In this document: in pieces, positions 35,620 to 45,061 of the stretch
Layout of the letters: each line of letters starts with the position of its first letter
Position numbering within the stretch: position 1 is the first letter of the stretch
Assembly (NCBI GenBank): GCA_963836785.1
Contig: CAWIKW010000004.1
Span: 62,001-126,000, forward strand
Source: DASQPR01 sp963836785
GTDB lineage: Bacteria > Actinomycetota > Actinomycetes > Mycobacteriales > Micromonosporaceae
Length of the DNA: 64,000 nt
Direction: 5' to 3'
Program-made: the position numbers and the translations under genes
The notes under the pieces: generated by a model
Seen by the model: only the letters and a program-made list of their open reading frames with translations
The model's database searches: none
What the model was told of the DNA's origin: nothing

Positions 35620-35945
35620 CGGCGGCCGGACCGACTGGTCCGCCGGTCGGTGCGGCGCGTGCCGCGTCGCCGGCGACCGGAAACGGCACGTCTCGCACCG
35701 GTGGTGCGTACGGCGTCGCGTCGCCAGTGCCGGTCGGTTGGGCCATCGGTGTCTCCTTCGTACGGACGCTCGGGGGACGCCCGGCCGAGCCGGTGCGGTC
35801 GCGCACATTACCGCGCCGGTCGCCGGTCGGCCACCCCGTAGCAGCGACCGCGCGCCCGAAGACTGGACGGAACGGACGTGACTTCGGCTCACGTCGGTGT
35901 GGACGGTCTCGGCGCGCCGTGACGGGCAGTCGAGCGTCGCGCGGT

Positions 35946-35951
35946 TACCGT
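35946..35951 (+). promoter_or_regulatory. -10 element of ftsK (leaderless)
   Basis: TACCGT, seven bases before ATG 35959; no Shine-Dalgarno. Confidence 0.45.
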
Positions 35952-35958
35952 GTAACGA

Positions 35959-38520
35959 ATGGCGGGTCGCACTTCTTCGGCGGGCCGGCGAAGCGCCGCG
36001 TCCACGCGGCGCACGCCGGCCACGACCGCGTCGCGACGCGCGGCCGACGAGCGCCGCGGCCGCGAGACATGGCCGCCACCGCGACGGGCACCGGCCCGTG
36101 GCAGTGCCGCCCGGCGCGCCGCCCGTCGCCGCCGCGCCGCCAACTTCCCCGGCCCGCTGGACGTCGTGGGCAAACTCATCGTCGGTTTCTGGATGGGCAT
36201 CGCGCACCTGCTCGGCTGGATCGTCCGGGCGGTCGGCCGGCAGGCGGCAACGGCGCGCGGGCTGCATCCGCAACATCAGCGCGACGGGGCCGCGCTCCTT
36301 GCCTTCGCCGTGGCGCTGCTACTCGCCGTGGCCGTGTGGTTCGACCAGGGCGGCGTGGTCGGCAAGGACATCAACGAATTCGCCCGCCTGCTGCTCGGCG
36401 CGGCCGCGGTCGCGCTACCGCTCATCCTGCTGATCACGGCGATCCGCATGATGCGACATCCAGAGGAACCGGAGGAGCATCACGGCCGTGGCATCGTCGG
36501 CTGGTCGGCCATCTTCGCCGGCTGGAGCGGCCTGCTGTATCTGCACGCGCACAAGCGAATCGACATTTCGATATCCGGCGGCGTACTCGGTCGGCTGACC
36601 GGCGAGCTCTTCGCCCGCGCGGTGAGTCCGTGGGTCGCCGTGCCGGTGCTCGCGATGCTGACGGCGTTCGGCGTCCTGGTGGTGACGGCGACACCGATCA
36701 ACAAGATCCCGTCGCGGTTGGCCCAACTGCGCGACATGGCGCTCGGCCGGGTCGGGAGTCGCGCACCGGCCGACTATGACGAGACCGCCGACGACGACTT
36801 CGACGACTACGACAACGACGTGCCGGCGAATGGCCGCCGGCGGTCGGGCGGCCGGCGACGCCAGTCCGCGTACGCCGACGACGCGCTCGATCGCCGCCCG
36901 TTGCCGCTGCCGATCGAATCGGCGGCCGACCCCGATCCGATCTCCGCCCGCGAGACCATCGCGCTCCCGCGACCGAGCCGGTCACGCAAGGCGCCTGAGC
37001 ATTCGGCGTTGCCGCTGCGGCACGAGCAGCTCGTGCTCACCGACGGCGACTACAAGCTGCCACCGTCGAACATGCTCGGCGCCGGCGAGCCGCCGAAGGC
37101 GCGCAGCAAGGCGAACGACGATGTGATCGCGGCGCTCACCGGCGTGTTCGACCAGTTCGACGTCGACGCCGCGGTCACCGGGTTCACCCGCGGGCCGACA
37201 GTCACGCGTTACGAGGTCGAGCTCGGCCACGGTGTCAAGGTCGAGCGGATCACCCAGCTGTCGCGCAACATCGCCTACTCGGTGAAGTCGCCCGACGTGC
37301 GCATCATCAGTCCGATCCCGGGCAAGAGCGCGGTCGGCATCGAGGTGCCGAACCTGGACCGGGAGAACGTCGCCCTCGGCGACGTGCTGCGTTCGCGGTT
37401 GGCCAACTCCGACCACCACCCGCTCACCGTCGCGCTCGGCAAGGACATCGAAGGCGGGTACGTCGTCGCGAACCTCGCGAAGATGCCGCACATCCTGATC
37501 GCCGGCGCGACCGGTGCCGGAAAGTCGTCGTGCCTCAACACGATCCTGGTGTCGCTGCTGGCCCGGGCCACGCCCGACGAGGTACGCCTGCTCCTGGTCG
37601 ACCCGAAACGCGTCGAACTCACGTCGTACGAGGGCATCCCGCATCTCGTCACGCCGATCGTGACGAACCCGAAGAAGGCCGCCGACGCGCTGGACTGGGT
37701 CGTGCGCGAGATGGACATGCGCTATGACGACCTGGCGGCGGCCGGTGTCCGCCACATCGACGACTACAACAAGAAGGTGCGCTCGGGTCAGATCAAACCG
37801 CCGCCCGGCAGCGAGCGCGTCATCACTCCGTACCCGTATTTGTTGGTGGTCGTCGACGAGCTCGCGGACCTGATGATGGTCGCGCCGCGCGACGTGGAGG
37901 ACGCGATCGTCCGGATCACGCAGCTCGCCCGCGCGGCCGGCATCCACCTGGTGCTGGCCACCCAGCGGCCGAGCGTCGACGTCGTCACCGGTCTCATCAA
38001 GGCGAACGTGCCGTCCCGGCTGTCGTTCGCGACGTCGAGCCTCGCCGACTCGCGCGTCATCCTCGACCAGCCGGGTGCGGAGAAGCTGATCGGCCGCGGC
38101 GACGCGCTGTTCCTGCCGATGGGTGCCTCCAAACCGATCCGTCTGCAGGGCGCCTGGGTCGCCGAGTCGGAGATCGTCGACATCGTCAAATTCTGCAAGA
38201 ACCAGCGCGAGCCCGAGTTCCGCGCCGAGGTGTTCGCCGCGCCGGCCGAGAGCAAACGCAAGCCGGACGAGGACATCGGCGACGACCTCGAGTTGCTGCT
38301 GCAGGCGGCCGAGCTGGTAGTGACGAGCCAGTTCGGCTCCACCTCGATGCTGCAGCGCAAGCTGCGGGTCGGCTTCGCCAAGGCCGGCCGCCTGATGGAC
38401 CTGATGGAGTCGCGGGGCATCGTCGGCCCGTCCGAAGGCTCCAAGGCCCGCGACGTGTTGATCAAACCGGACGAGTTGGCCGAGGTGCTCGACTCGTTGC
38501 GCGGGGCACCCGTCGATTGA
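35959..38520 (+). CDS. ftsK: DNA translocase FtsK
   Basis: Septum-anchored hexameric motor that moves chromosomal DNA during division. The 853-aa protein has a strongly basic N-terminal 60 residues and four predicted membrane helices (about 70-260). A charged linker (DDDFDDYDNDVP, then RRRSGGRRR) follows. The translocase domain has Walker A GATGAGKSS (about 516-524) and Walker B LLVVVDELADLMM, with ATQRPSVDVVTGLIKANVPSRLSFATSS. The C-terminal gamma winged helix is SQFGSTSMLQRKLRVGFAKAGRLMDLMESRGIVGPSEGSKARDVL. The linker is short compared with E. coli FtsK. ftsK-rimO-pgsA is the usual actinobacterial order. Confidence 0.96.
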   Translation: MAGRTSSAGRRSAASTRRTPATTASRRAADERRGRETWPPPRRAPARGSAARRAARRRRAANFPGPLDVVGKLIVGFWMGIAHLLGWIVRAVGRQAATARGLHPQHQRDGAALLAFAVALLLAVAVWFDQGGVVGKDINEFARLLLGAAAVALPLILLITAIRMMRHPEEPEEHHGRGIVGWSAIFAGWSGLLYLHAHKRIDISISGGVLGRLTGELFARAVSPWVAVPVLAMLTAFGVLVVTATPINKIPSRLAQLRDMALGRVGSRAPADYDETADDDFDDYDNDVPANGRRRSGGRRRQSAYADDALDRRPLPLPIESAADPDPISARETIALPRPSRSRKAPEHSALPLRHEQLVLTDGDYKLPPSNMLGAGEPPKARSKANDDVIAALTGVFDQFDVDAAVTGFTRGPTVTRYEVELGHGVKVERITQLSRNIAYSVKSPDVRIISPIPGKSAVGIEVPNLDRENVALGDVLRSRLANSDHHPLTVALGKDIEGGYVVANLAKMPHILIAGATGAGKSSCLNTILVSLLARATPDEVRLLLVDPKRVELTSYEGIPHLVTPIVTNPKKAADALDWVVREMDMRYDDLAAAGVRHIDDYNKKVRSGQIKPPPGSERVITPYPYLLVVVDELADLMMVAPRDVEDAIVRITQLARAAGIHLVLATQRPSVDVVTGLIKANVPSRLSFATSSLADSRVILDQPGAEKLIGRGDALFLPMGASKPIRLQGAWVAESEIVDIVKFCKNQREPEFRAEVFAAPAESKRKPDEDIGDDLELLLQAAELVVTSQFGSTSMLQRKLRVGFAKAGRLMDLMESRGIVGPSEGSKARDVLIKPDELAEVLDSLRGAPVD

Positions 38521-38642
38521 GGAGTCGACTGAGCCGGCCTGAGCGGGTCGCGTAACCAGTTCGGCTCCGGATCTGTTGACGGGTTGTGAATGTCACCCTG
38601 AGTATCCGTACAGCGCCGTGCTGGTACGTCGCCGCCGCTAGG

Positions 38643-38648
38643 TACCCT
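38643..38648 (+). promoter_or_regulatory. -10 element of rimO (leaderless)
   Basis: TACCCT, six bases before GTG 38655; no Shine-Dalgarno. Confidence 0.45.
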
Positions 38649-38654
38649 CTGTAG

Positions 38655-40229
38655 GTGCCGTCCAACCTGCCTTCCTCCGCCCCGCACGCCGCCGGATCCG
38701 TCATCCCGGCCGCCGGCGTCGGGTCGCCCCGACGGGTCGCCCTGCTGACCCTCGGCTGCGCCCGCAACGAGGTCGACTCGGAGGAGCTCGCGGCCCGGCT
38801 GGCCCAGGGCGGCTGGACGGTCACGACGGATGGTTCGGATGCCGACGTCGTGCTCGTGAACACGTGCGGTTTCGTGGAGAGCGCCAAGCAGGACTCGATC
38901 GACACGTTGCTCGCGGCGGCCGACACCGGCGCGAAAGTGGTGGCGACCGGCTGCATGGCCGAGCGGTACGGCCGCGAGCTGGCCGAGAGTCTGCCCGAGG
39001 CGTCGGCGGTGCTGGGCTTCGACCACTACCCGGACATGGCCGCCACGCTCGACGCGATCGCCGCCGGCGCGACGGTCACCTCGCACGTGCCGAAGGACCG
39101 CCGGACACTCCTGCCGCTGACACCGGTCGACCGCCGCGCGGCCACGGTGTCAGTCCCGGGGCACGGTCTGATCGTTGACGGCGCGACGCCGGCCCACCTC
39201 CGGCCGATCCTCCGGCAACGTCTCGTCCGGGGGCCGGTCGCGTCACTGAAACTGGCGAGCGGCTGCGACCGGCGATGCTCGTTCTGCGCGATCCCGTCGT
39301 TCCGGGGTGCGTTCGTGTCCCGTACGCCGGAGGAGATTCTGGCCGAGGCCGAATGGTTGGCCGCCGACGGAGTGCGCGAGATCGTGCTCGTGAGCGAGAA
39401 CTCGACGTCCTACGGCAAGGACCTGGGGGATCCCCGCCTGCTGGAGAAGCTGTTGCCACAGCTGGCCGGGGTGGGCGGGATCGTGCGCGTCCGGGTGTCG
39501 TACCTGCAGCCGGCCGAGGTCCGGCCCGGTCTCGTCGAGGTGATCGCCGGCACCGCAGGCGTCGCGCCGTATTTCGATCTGTCGTTCCAGCACTCGTCGG
39601 AGGCGGTGCTGCGCCGGATGCGCCGTTTCGGATCGACGGAGCGGTTCTGGGAGCTGCTCGACGCCGCGCGGAAGATCGCCCCGGACGCCGGCGCGCGCAG
39701 CAACTTCATCGTCGGCTTCCCGGGCGAAACCGAGGCCGACTACGCCGAGTTGGAGCGTTTCCTCACCGATGCTGGGCTCGACGCGATCGGTGTCTTCGAC
39801 TACTCGGACGAGGACGGCACCGAGGCGGCGAGCTTCCCCGACAAGATCAATGACGACGAGATCAAGCGCCGGTACGACGAGCTGAGCGCGCTCGCCGAGG
39901 AGCTCTGCGCGCAGCGCGCCGAAGATCGCATCGGCTCGTTCGTCGACGTGTTGGTGGACTCGGTCGGACGCGACGGCGTCGAGGGCCGTGCCGCGCACCA
40001 GGCGCCCGAGGTGGATGGCTCGACATCGTTGATCGACGACGTCGATGATCGCGACGGCGACGGCGTCGATCTGGCGGCGCTGCGGCCGGGCGATCTCGTA
40101 CGGTCGCGGGTCGTCGGCAATGACGGCGTCGACCTGATGGCCGTACCGGTCGAGATGCTGTCGGCGGCGACCGGCGGGCGTGGTGTGACGAACGTAGGTG
40201 CCGCGTCACCCATCGGATCGCCGGCGTGA
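38655..40229 (+). CDS. rimO: Ribosomal protein S12 methylthiotransferase RimO
   Basis: Radical SAM enzyme that adds a methylthio group to an aspartate of ribosomal protein S12. The 524-aa protein has the N-terminal UPF0004 domain with its cluster cysteines (LTLGCARNEVDSEEL, LVNTCGFVESAKQDS, VATGCMAERYG). The radical SAM motif is SGCDRRCSFCAIPSFRG, then FIVGFPGETEADY and a TRAM-like end containing RPGDLVRSRVVGNDGVDL. The first 24 residues are an Ala/Pro/Ser extension. An unusual Asp-rich insertion (STSLIDDVDDRDGDGVDLAA) sits in the TRAM domain. The stop overlaps pgsA by GTGA. Confidence 0.95.
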   Translation: MPSNLPSSAPHAAGSVIPAAGVGSPRRVALLTLGCARNEVDSEELAARLAQGGWTVTTDGSDADVVLVNTCGFVESAKQDSIDTLLAAADTGAKVVATGCMAERYGRELAESLPEASAVLGFDHYPDMAATLDAIAAGATVTSHVPKDRRTLLPLTPVDRRAATVSVPGHGLIVDGATPAHLRPILRQRLVRGPVASLKLASGCDRRCSFCAIPSFRGAFVSRTPEEILAEAEWLAADGVREIVLVSENSTSYGKDLGDPRLLEKLLPQLAGVGGIVRVRVSYLQPAEVRPGLVEVIAGTAGVAPYFDLSFQHSSEAVLRRMRRFGSTERFWELLDAARKIAPDAGARSNFIVGFPGETEADYAELERFLTDAGLDAIGVFDYSDEDGTEAASFPDKINDDEIKRRYDELSALAEELCAQRAEDRIGSFVDVLVDSVGRDGVEGRAAHQAPEVDGSTSLIDDVDDRDGDGVDLAALRPGDLVRSRVVGNDGVDLMAVPVEMLSAATGGRGVTNVGAASPIGSPA

Positions 40230-40963
40230 CGGACGGCACCGTGGTCTCCGAGAAGGGCGAGCCCGCGCCGATGGGCCGGCGGGTTGGCCCGGCGCCACTG
40301 GTGAATGCCGCCAACGCCCTGACGGTTGCGCGCATCGTGCTAATCCCGATCTTCGTACTGTTGACCATCGCATCCGACCTGACCCATCCGGGCCTGCGCA
40401 TCGCGGCCTGCGTCGCGTTTTTCGTCGCCGCCGTGACCGACCTCGTCGACGGCTGGATCGCCCGCACCTGGGACCTGGTCACATCGTTCGGCAAGGTCGC
40501 CGATCCGATCGCGGACAAGGCGCTGACCGGGGCGGCGTTCCTGCTGCTGTCGGCGTACGGAGCGCTGCCGTGGTGGGTGACCGTGGTGATACTGGCGCGC
40601 GAATGGGGCGTGACGGCGCTGCGATTCTGGGTGATCCGGCACGGCGTGATCCCGGCCAGCCGCGGTGGCAAGATCAAGACCGCGCTGCAGACGCTCGCCA
40701 TCGTCTGGTACCTGTGGCCGTTCGACTCGTCGCTGGCACAGGCCGGTCCGTGGCTCATGGGCGCGGCGCTGATCGTCACCGTCGTCACCGGCGTTGATTA
40801 CGTGGCGCGGGCACTCCGGCTGCGCCGGGGCGGAATCCTCGTGCATGGTGCGGCGGGCCCGAGCGGTGTGCCCGATCATGGCGCACCTGATCATGGTGCG
40901 GCGGGTGGTGCCGCGCCGGGCCGCGGTACGTCCGGCCAAGATCAGTCGACCCGGGACCACTAG
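40226..40963 (+). CDS. pgsA: CDP-diacylglycerol-glycerol-3-phosphate 3-phosphatidyltransferase
   Basis: Makes phosphatidylglycerol phosphate, the precursor of phosphatidylglycerol and cardiolipin. The 245-aa protein has N-terminal NAANALTVARIVLIPIFVLLT and the CDP-alcohol phosphatidyltransferase motif DLVDGWIARTWDLVTSFGKVADPIADKAL (DG-x2-AR-x9-G-x3-D-x3-D). Several membrane helices follow. The C-terminal 45 residues are a hydrophilic His/Gly/Ala tail with repeated PDHGA/HGAAG motifs. Translation is coupled to rimO (GTGA overlap). The equivalent mycobacterial gene (pgsA3) also lies between ftsK and clgR. Confidence 0.93.
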   Translation: MTDGTVVSEKGEPAPMGRRVGPAPLVNAANALTVARIVLIPIFVLLTIASDLTHPGLRIAACVAFFVAAVTDLVDGWIARTWDLVTSFGKVADPIADKALTGAAFLLLSAYGALPWWVTVVILAREWGVTALRFWVIRHGVIPASRGGKIKTALQTLAIVWYLWPFDSSLAQAGPWLMGAALIVTVVTGVDYVARALRLRRGGILVHGAAGPSGVPDHGAPDHGAAGGAAPGRGTSGQDQSTRDH

Positions 40964-40967
40964 CGCC

Positions 40968-41456
40968 GTGACCGAGAGCATCGCGGATCTGATCGATCGG
41001 CTCGCTGCCCGCCGCGAGACGGTCGCCACCGCCGAATCGCTCACGGGGGGCCTGCTCGCCGCGACGATCGTCGACGTCCCCGGCGCCAGTGCCGTGTTCC
41101 GTGGCGGCCTTGTCGTATATGCGACCGATCTGAAGGCGGCGCTCGCCGGCGTACCCGTGGATCTGCTGGATGAGCGGGGGCCGGTGGACCCGGATGTGGC
41201 AGCGGCGCTCGCGACGGGCGCGCGCGAGCGCTGCGGTGCGACGTGGGGCGTGGCAACAACCGGCGTCGCCGGTCCGACGCCGCAGGACGGCGTCGCGGTC
41301 GGCACGGTCTTTGTCGCCGTCGCCGGGCCGTCGAGCGCCGGACAGGCGTTGCGGCTGGACGGCGACCGGCCGGCGATCCGCGCGGGCGCGGTGGCGGCGG
41401 CCATCGCACTGCTCGCAACGGTTCTCGACCGGGAACGGGGTGACCGCAAAACGTGA
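40968..41456 (+). CDS. cinA: CinA C-terminal domain protein (NMN amidohydrolase, PncC type)
   Basis: Stand-alone CinA C-terminal domain, a nicotinamide-nucleotide amidohydrolase that recycles NMN. The 162-aa protein shows ETVATAESLTGGLLAATIVDVPGASAVFRGGLVVYATDLKAALAGV, then GARERCGATWGVATTGVAGPTPQDGVAVGTVFVAVAG. GTG 40968 lies four bases after the pgsA stop, and the family's start (SIADLIDRLAARRETVATAES) follows at once; longer frames overlap pgsA. The pgsA-cinA-clgR order is common in actinobacteria. Confidence 0.92.
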   Translation: MTESIADLIDRLAARRETVATAESLTGGLLAATIVDVPGASAVFRGGLVVYATDLKAALAGVPVDLLDERGPVDPDVAAALATGARERCGATWGVATTGVAGPTPQDGVAVGTVFVAVAGPSSAGQALRLDGDRPAIRAGAVAAAIALLATVLDRERGDRKT

Positions 41457-41643
41457 TCTGCACAGCACATGACGCGCCGACCAGTGGGATGTTCCGGGAT
41501 AAATACGGCGTACTGCCGCCAGATGTGGTTACGATCTCGCACCGGTGCACGAGACGGCGGCGGGCCGCGCTGCCGCCGGTAGCAGTTACCGGGTACCGTG
41601 GCTGGCATCCGTCCGTGGACGGCGCTGGAGAGGGGGGTGGCCC

Positions 41644-42246
41644 ATGATCCTGCTGCGTAGGGTAATCGGGGACGCCCTGCGGGCGCGTCGCCAGTCTCAG
41701 CACCGCACGCTGCGAGAGGTGTCGACCGCGGCGAACGTCAGCCTCGGCTATCTCTCCGAGATCGAGCGCGGCCAGAAGGAAGCCTCGAGCGAGCTGCTCG
41801 CGGCGATCTGTGATGCCCTCGGCGCGCAGCTTTCCGAGCTGCTGCGCGAGGTGAGCCAGACCGTCGAGGTCGCCGAGAACCACACCGCCGTGCCCGCACG
41901 CCCGAATGCTCCGGCGCTCGTCGGTCCGGTCCGACGTGAGGTTGGTCACCCGGTGCCCGGTCGTGATCGCGAAGCCGTACCGGTTGGTCTCCAGCGCACC
42001 CGGGCCGAGTTGGCCTCGGCCGGGCGAGCGTCGATGGCGGATCTGCCGAGCGACGGCGCGAAGCTTCCGGTACCGCAGGCGATCATGCTGCCCAAGGCAG
42101 CGGTCGCCCGCACGGGGCACCATCTCGCGGTCGATGGCGACGTCTCCGTCTCTATCCGCCAGGACAGCCCACTCAAGGCGACGCTCCGCGCGAAGCGCAA
42201 CATCCGGTCGGCGAACGGCCGCGGCCGCGATCCCGTCTCGGTCTGA
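41644..42246 (+). CDS. clgR: Cro/CI-type regulator, ClgR-like
   Basis: Transcriptional activator that in related organisms controls clp protease genes and the pspA operon. The 200-aa protein has an N-terminal helix-turn-helix (VIGDALRARRQSQHRTLREVSTAANVSLGYLSEIERGQKEASSELLAAICDALG, residues about 6-60). A low-complexity linker and a basic C-terminus (LRAKRNIRSANGRGRDP) follow, longer than in Mycobacterium ClgR. ATG 41644 has GGAGAGGGGGG upstream. In Mycobacterium ClgR is regulated through Clp proteolysis of its tail; here the tail ends in VSV rather than the AA-type signal, so degradation may differ. Confidence 0.88.
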   Translation: MILLRRVIGDALRARRQSQHRTLREVSTAANVSLGYLSEIERGQKEASSELLAAICDALGAQLSELLREVSQTVEVAENHTAVPARPNAPALVGPVRREVGHPVPGRDREAVPVGLQRTRAELASAGRASMADLPSDGAKLPVPQAIMLPKAAVARTGHHLAVDGDVSVSIRQDSPLKATLRAKRNIRSANGRGRDPVSV

Positions 42247-42486
42247 TCGGTCCGCGTGCCGCGGTCGGGTCGGATGGCACGAAATGCGTAGGGTGACGCG
42301 AGACAAATCCGGGCGGTCTTAAAGATCGATCCGGATGCGGCGTGACGTCGTCGCGCGCGCCTGCGACGATGGAGTGGCATACGTCGGTAACGCGGCGCGT
42401 CGCGGTACGAATCGCGCAGCGGCGCACGAACCGCCTGGCGCGGATCGACCGGCGCATATGAAGACGGCTGAGAGAGGACCGCAGAT

Positions 42487-43371
42487 ATGGCGAACCCGTT
42501 CGTCAAGGGCTGGAGATACATGATGGCGCTGTTCGGCGCCAAGATCGACGAGTACGCCGATCCGAAGGTCCAGATCCAGCAGGCGATCGAAGACGCGCAG
42601 CGCCAGCACCAGGCCCTCGTCCAGCAGGCGGCGGCCGTTATCGGCAACCAGCGCCAGCTCGAGATGAAGCTGTCACGGACCATGTCCGAGGTCGAAAAGC
42701 TGCAGTCGTCGGCCCGCCAGGCTCTGGTGCTCTCCGACAAGGCGCGAGCCGACGGCGACGAGGAGAAGGCGACGCAGTACGAGAGCGCCGCCCAGACGTT
42801 CGCCACCCAGCTCGTCTCCGGTGAGCAGGCGATGGAAGACCTGAAGAGCCTGCACGACCAGGCGCTGTCCGCCGCGACCCAGGCGCGCAAGGCGGTCGAG
42901 AACAACGCGCTGGTGCTGCAGCAGAAGCTGGCCGAGCGGACGAAGCTGCTAAGCCAGCTCGAGCAGGCAAAGATGCAGGAGACGGTGGCGCACTCGCTGG
43001 AGGGCATGAGCGAGCTCGCCGCACCCGGCAACACGCCGTCGCTCGACGAGGTGCGCGAGAAGATCGAACGCCGCTACGCCAACGCGATGGGCCGGGCCGA
43101 GCTGGCTTCGAATTCGGTCGAGGGCCGCATGCTCGAGGTGCAGAAGTCCACACTCGACATGGCCGGATCGTCACGCCTGGAACAGATCCGGGCGAGCATG
43201 TCGGGCGGTCAGCTCACCGGTGGCGCTAACCAGGAGGCCATCGCCGGCGCGTCCGGCGACTCCGCAGCTACGTCGGGTGGCCGGGACGGCGACGCCAGCG
43301 TCGCCCGCCTCGACGAAATCCGCCGCAGCGTTTCCAAGGACAAGACCGGCGACACGTCCGCGGCCGGTTAG
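42487..43371 (+). CDS. pspA: Phage-shock protein A (PspA/IM30 family)
   Basis: Membrane-stress protein that oligomerises on the inner face of the membrane. The 294-aa protein has the family start (MANPFVKGWRYMMALFGAKIDEYADPKVQIQQAIEDAQRQHQALVQQAAAVIGNQRQLEMKL) followed by a long coiled coil to about residue 230. A disordered Gly/Ala/Ser tail of about 60 residues ends in VARLDEIRRSVSKDK. GAGGACC lies just before the ATG. The 240-bp gap upstream (42247-42486) shows no gene. It is part of clgR-pspA-pspM. Confidence 0.94.
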   Translation: MANPFVKGWRYMMALFGAKIDEYADPKVQIQQAIEDAQRQHQALVQQAAAVIGNQRQLEMKLSRTMSEVEKLQSSARQALVLSDKARADGDEEKATQYESAAQTFATQLVSGEQAMEDLKSLHDQALSAATQARKAVENNALVLQQKLAERTKLLSQLEQAKMQETVAHSLEGMSELAAPGNTPSLDEVREKIERRYANAMGRAELASNSVEGRMLEVQKSTLDMAGSSRLEQIRASMSGGQLTGGANQEAIAGASGDSAATSGGRDGDASVARLDEIRRSVSKDKTGDTSAAG

Positions 43372-43429
43372 GCCCGGGGCAGCGGCACTGCCCCGCATGT
43401 GGCGCGGGGCCCAGGAAGGGAGCCGAGGC

Positions 43430-44200
43430 GTGGTCGATCCTCGTGCCCGTCACCTGACGCGGATGCGCTGGCTGCGACGGTCGGCGCGGTGGTGGACGGT
43501 GACGGCCGGCGGCCTCGTCGGCGCGACCATCGTCCTGTTGCCCTACGACGGCATCGGGTTGCCGGATGCGTTCTGGGCGGCGGGCGCCGGCGGCTCGGTC
43601 GCCATCGCGTTCTGGCGGTGGGCCGATCTACGCTCGCTAGCTGCCCAGCCGGTCCCGGAGCCGCTCACCGAGTCGGCTCGGGCCGCCCGCAATCAGCAGC
43701 GGCTGGAGCGTCTCGTCGGTCGACTGCCCATAGGGCGTACGGCGATCGGCGAGTTGCATCGTGTCCAGCACCTCTCCAAGCTCCGCGGATCGGCCGTCGC
43801 GGATGCCGGATCGCGTCTCGATCGGGCCGCGAAATCGCTGGCCGGTCTCGGCGCCCGGGTCGGCATGGATGTGCTCGACGAGGCAAGGACGGCCGAGTGG
43901 GCGCTGCGTGACCTCGCCGAGCGGGCCGCTGCCGTCGAGCGGGTGCTGCGGCTGCCGGCCACCACCGCCGGTCCACGCGACCAGCTGGTGACGGCCCACC
44001 TGGACATGGTCGCGCAGCTCACTGACGGGGTCGGCGCGTACGAGGGGTTCGTGACGGCGGCGGCGAGTGTCGTCGCCGAGAACGGCCTGCTCGGCGAACC
44101 GATCGCCAAGGGCCGGCTCACCGAGGCGTCGGACAAGCTGCGCGGCATGGCCGAGGCACTGGCCGAATTCACCTCGGCGGCGCGGCGTCAGCAGGCCTGA
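43430..44200 (+). CDS. PspM-like membrane protein
   Basis: A 256-aa protein with a basic N-terminus (RARHLTRMRWLRRSARW) and two membrane helices (VTAGGLVGATIVLLPYDG and AFWAAGAGGSVAIAFWRWA). A long helical cytoplasmic part follows (RNQQRLERLVGRLPIGRTAIGELHRVQHLSKLRGSAVADAGSRLDRAAKSL...). In Mycobacterium the gene after pspA encodes the membrane partner PspM, of the same topology. GTG 43430 with GAAGGGAG upstream is the likely start. Its stop codon (TGA, 44198-44200) directly abuts that of the converging nei2 gene. Confidence 0.75.
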   Translation: MVDPRARHLTRMRWLRRSARWWTVTAGGLVGATIVLLPYDGIGLPDAFWAAGAGGSVAIAFWRWADLRSLAAQPVPEPLTESARAARNQQRLERLVGRLPIGRTAIGELHRVQHLSKLRGSAVADAGSRLDRAAKSLAGLGARVGMDVLDEARTAEWALRDLAERAAAVERVLRLPATTAGPRDQLVTAHLDMVAQLTDGVGAYEGFVTAAASVVAENGLLGEPIAKGRLTEASDKLRGMAEALAEFTSAARRQQA

Positions 44201-44995
44201 TCAACGTTCGGGCTGGCAGGACGGGCACCAGAACGTCACGCGGTCGTAGTCGCCCTCGTCGGCGCGCCGGATCGGCGTCCGGCAGCGCCGGCACGGGCGC
44301 CCGGCCCGGCCGTACACGTAGAACTCCTCGCCGCGCCGTAGGGACCCGGTGGTCGACTGGGTCCACCGGCCGCGATGGGCGGCGATCATCCGCCGCACGA
44401 GGGACACCAGCCCAGCCAGATCGGCCACGTCACCGACCGGCCGCCACGGCCAGACGCCGCGCAGGAACAGCACCTCGGACTTGTACATGTTGCCGATGCC
44501 GGCGAGGTTGCGCTGGTCGAGCAACGCGTCCGCGATGGCACGCTCCGGTGCGGCGGACAGGTTCGCGAGCGCTCGCGTGGCGTCCCAGTCGGGGCCGAGG
44601 AGATCCGGCCCGAGATGGTCGACGAGCGTGTGCTCGTCATCGGTCGGGACGAGCGCGATGTCGTGCAGGTGATAGCCGACGGCGGTGACCTTGTCGGTCT
44701 CGAGCACGACCCGGATCGTGTGCGCCGGACCGCCGTCCCACCGAACGCCCCGGCGGAACGTACGCCAGGAGCCGTCCATCCGCAGATGAGAGTGCAATGT
44801 CGCGGTCGCGCCGGCCGGGTCGGCCAGGCGGAGCAACAGATGCTTGCCGCGCGCGGCCGACTCGACGACGGTCCAGCCGGCGAGGTCGGTGGTCGCGAGC
44901 TTCGGCACGCGGAAGTCCGACCGCACGATCGTCTGCCCGGCTAGCGCGTCGTGTAGCGCACGCGCGTGATTGAAGACGGTGTCGCCCTCCGGCAT
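44201..44995 (-). CDS. nei2: Endonuclease VIII-type DNA glycosylase (Nei2)
   Basis: Base-excision repair glycosylase/AP lyase of the Fpg/Nei family. The 264-aa protein begins MPEGDTVFNHARALHDALAG; Pro2 is the catalytic nucleophile and Glu3 the acid. The GDTV after it marks Nei rather than Fpg (LPEV). HSHLRMDGSWRTF, the helix-two-turn-helix DQRNLAGIGNMYKSEVLFLRG, and a zinc finger with CRRC and CPSC ligands (residues about 230-262) follow. In Mycobacterium the nei2-type gene neighbours lhr; here lhr lies 2.8 kb away on the same strand. Confidence 0.93.
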   Translation of the reverse strand: MPEGDTVFNHARALHDALAGQTIVRSDFRVPKLATTDLAGWTVVESAARGKHLLLRLADPAGATATLHSHLRMDGSWRTFRRGVRWDGGPAHTIRVVLETDKVTAVGYHLHDIALVPTDDEHTLVDHLGPDLLGPDWDATRALANLSAAPERAIADALLDQRNLAGIGNMYKSEVLFLRGVWPWRPVGDVADLAGLVSLVRRMIAAHRGRWTQSTTGSLRRGEEFYVYGRAGRPCRRCRTPIRRADEGDYDRVTFWCPSCQPER

Positions 44996-45061
44996 GCCGC
45001 CTATTCTCGCGGTTTCGTAACCGTAAGGCGAAAGCCGATCGCGATACCGTCGCGCGGATCG

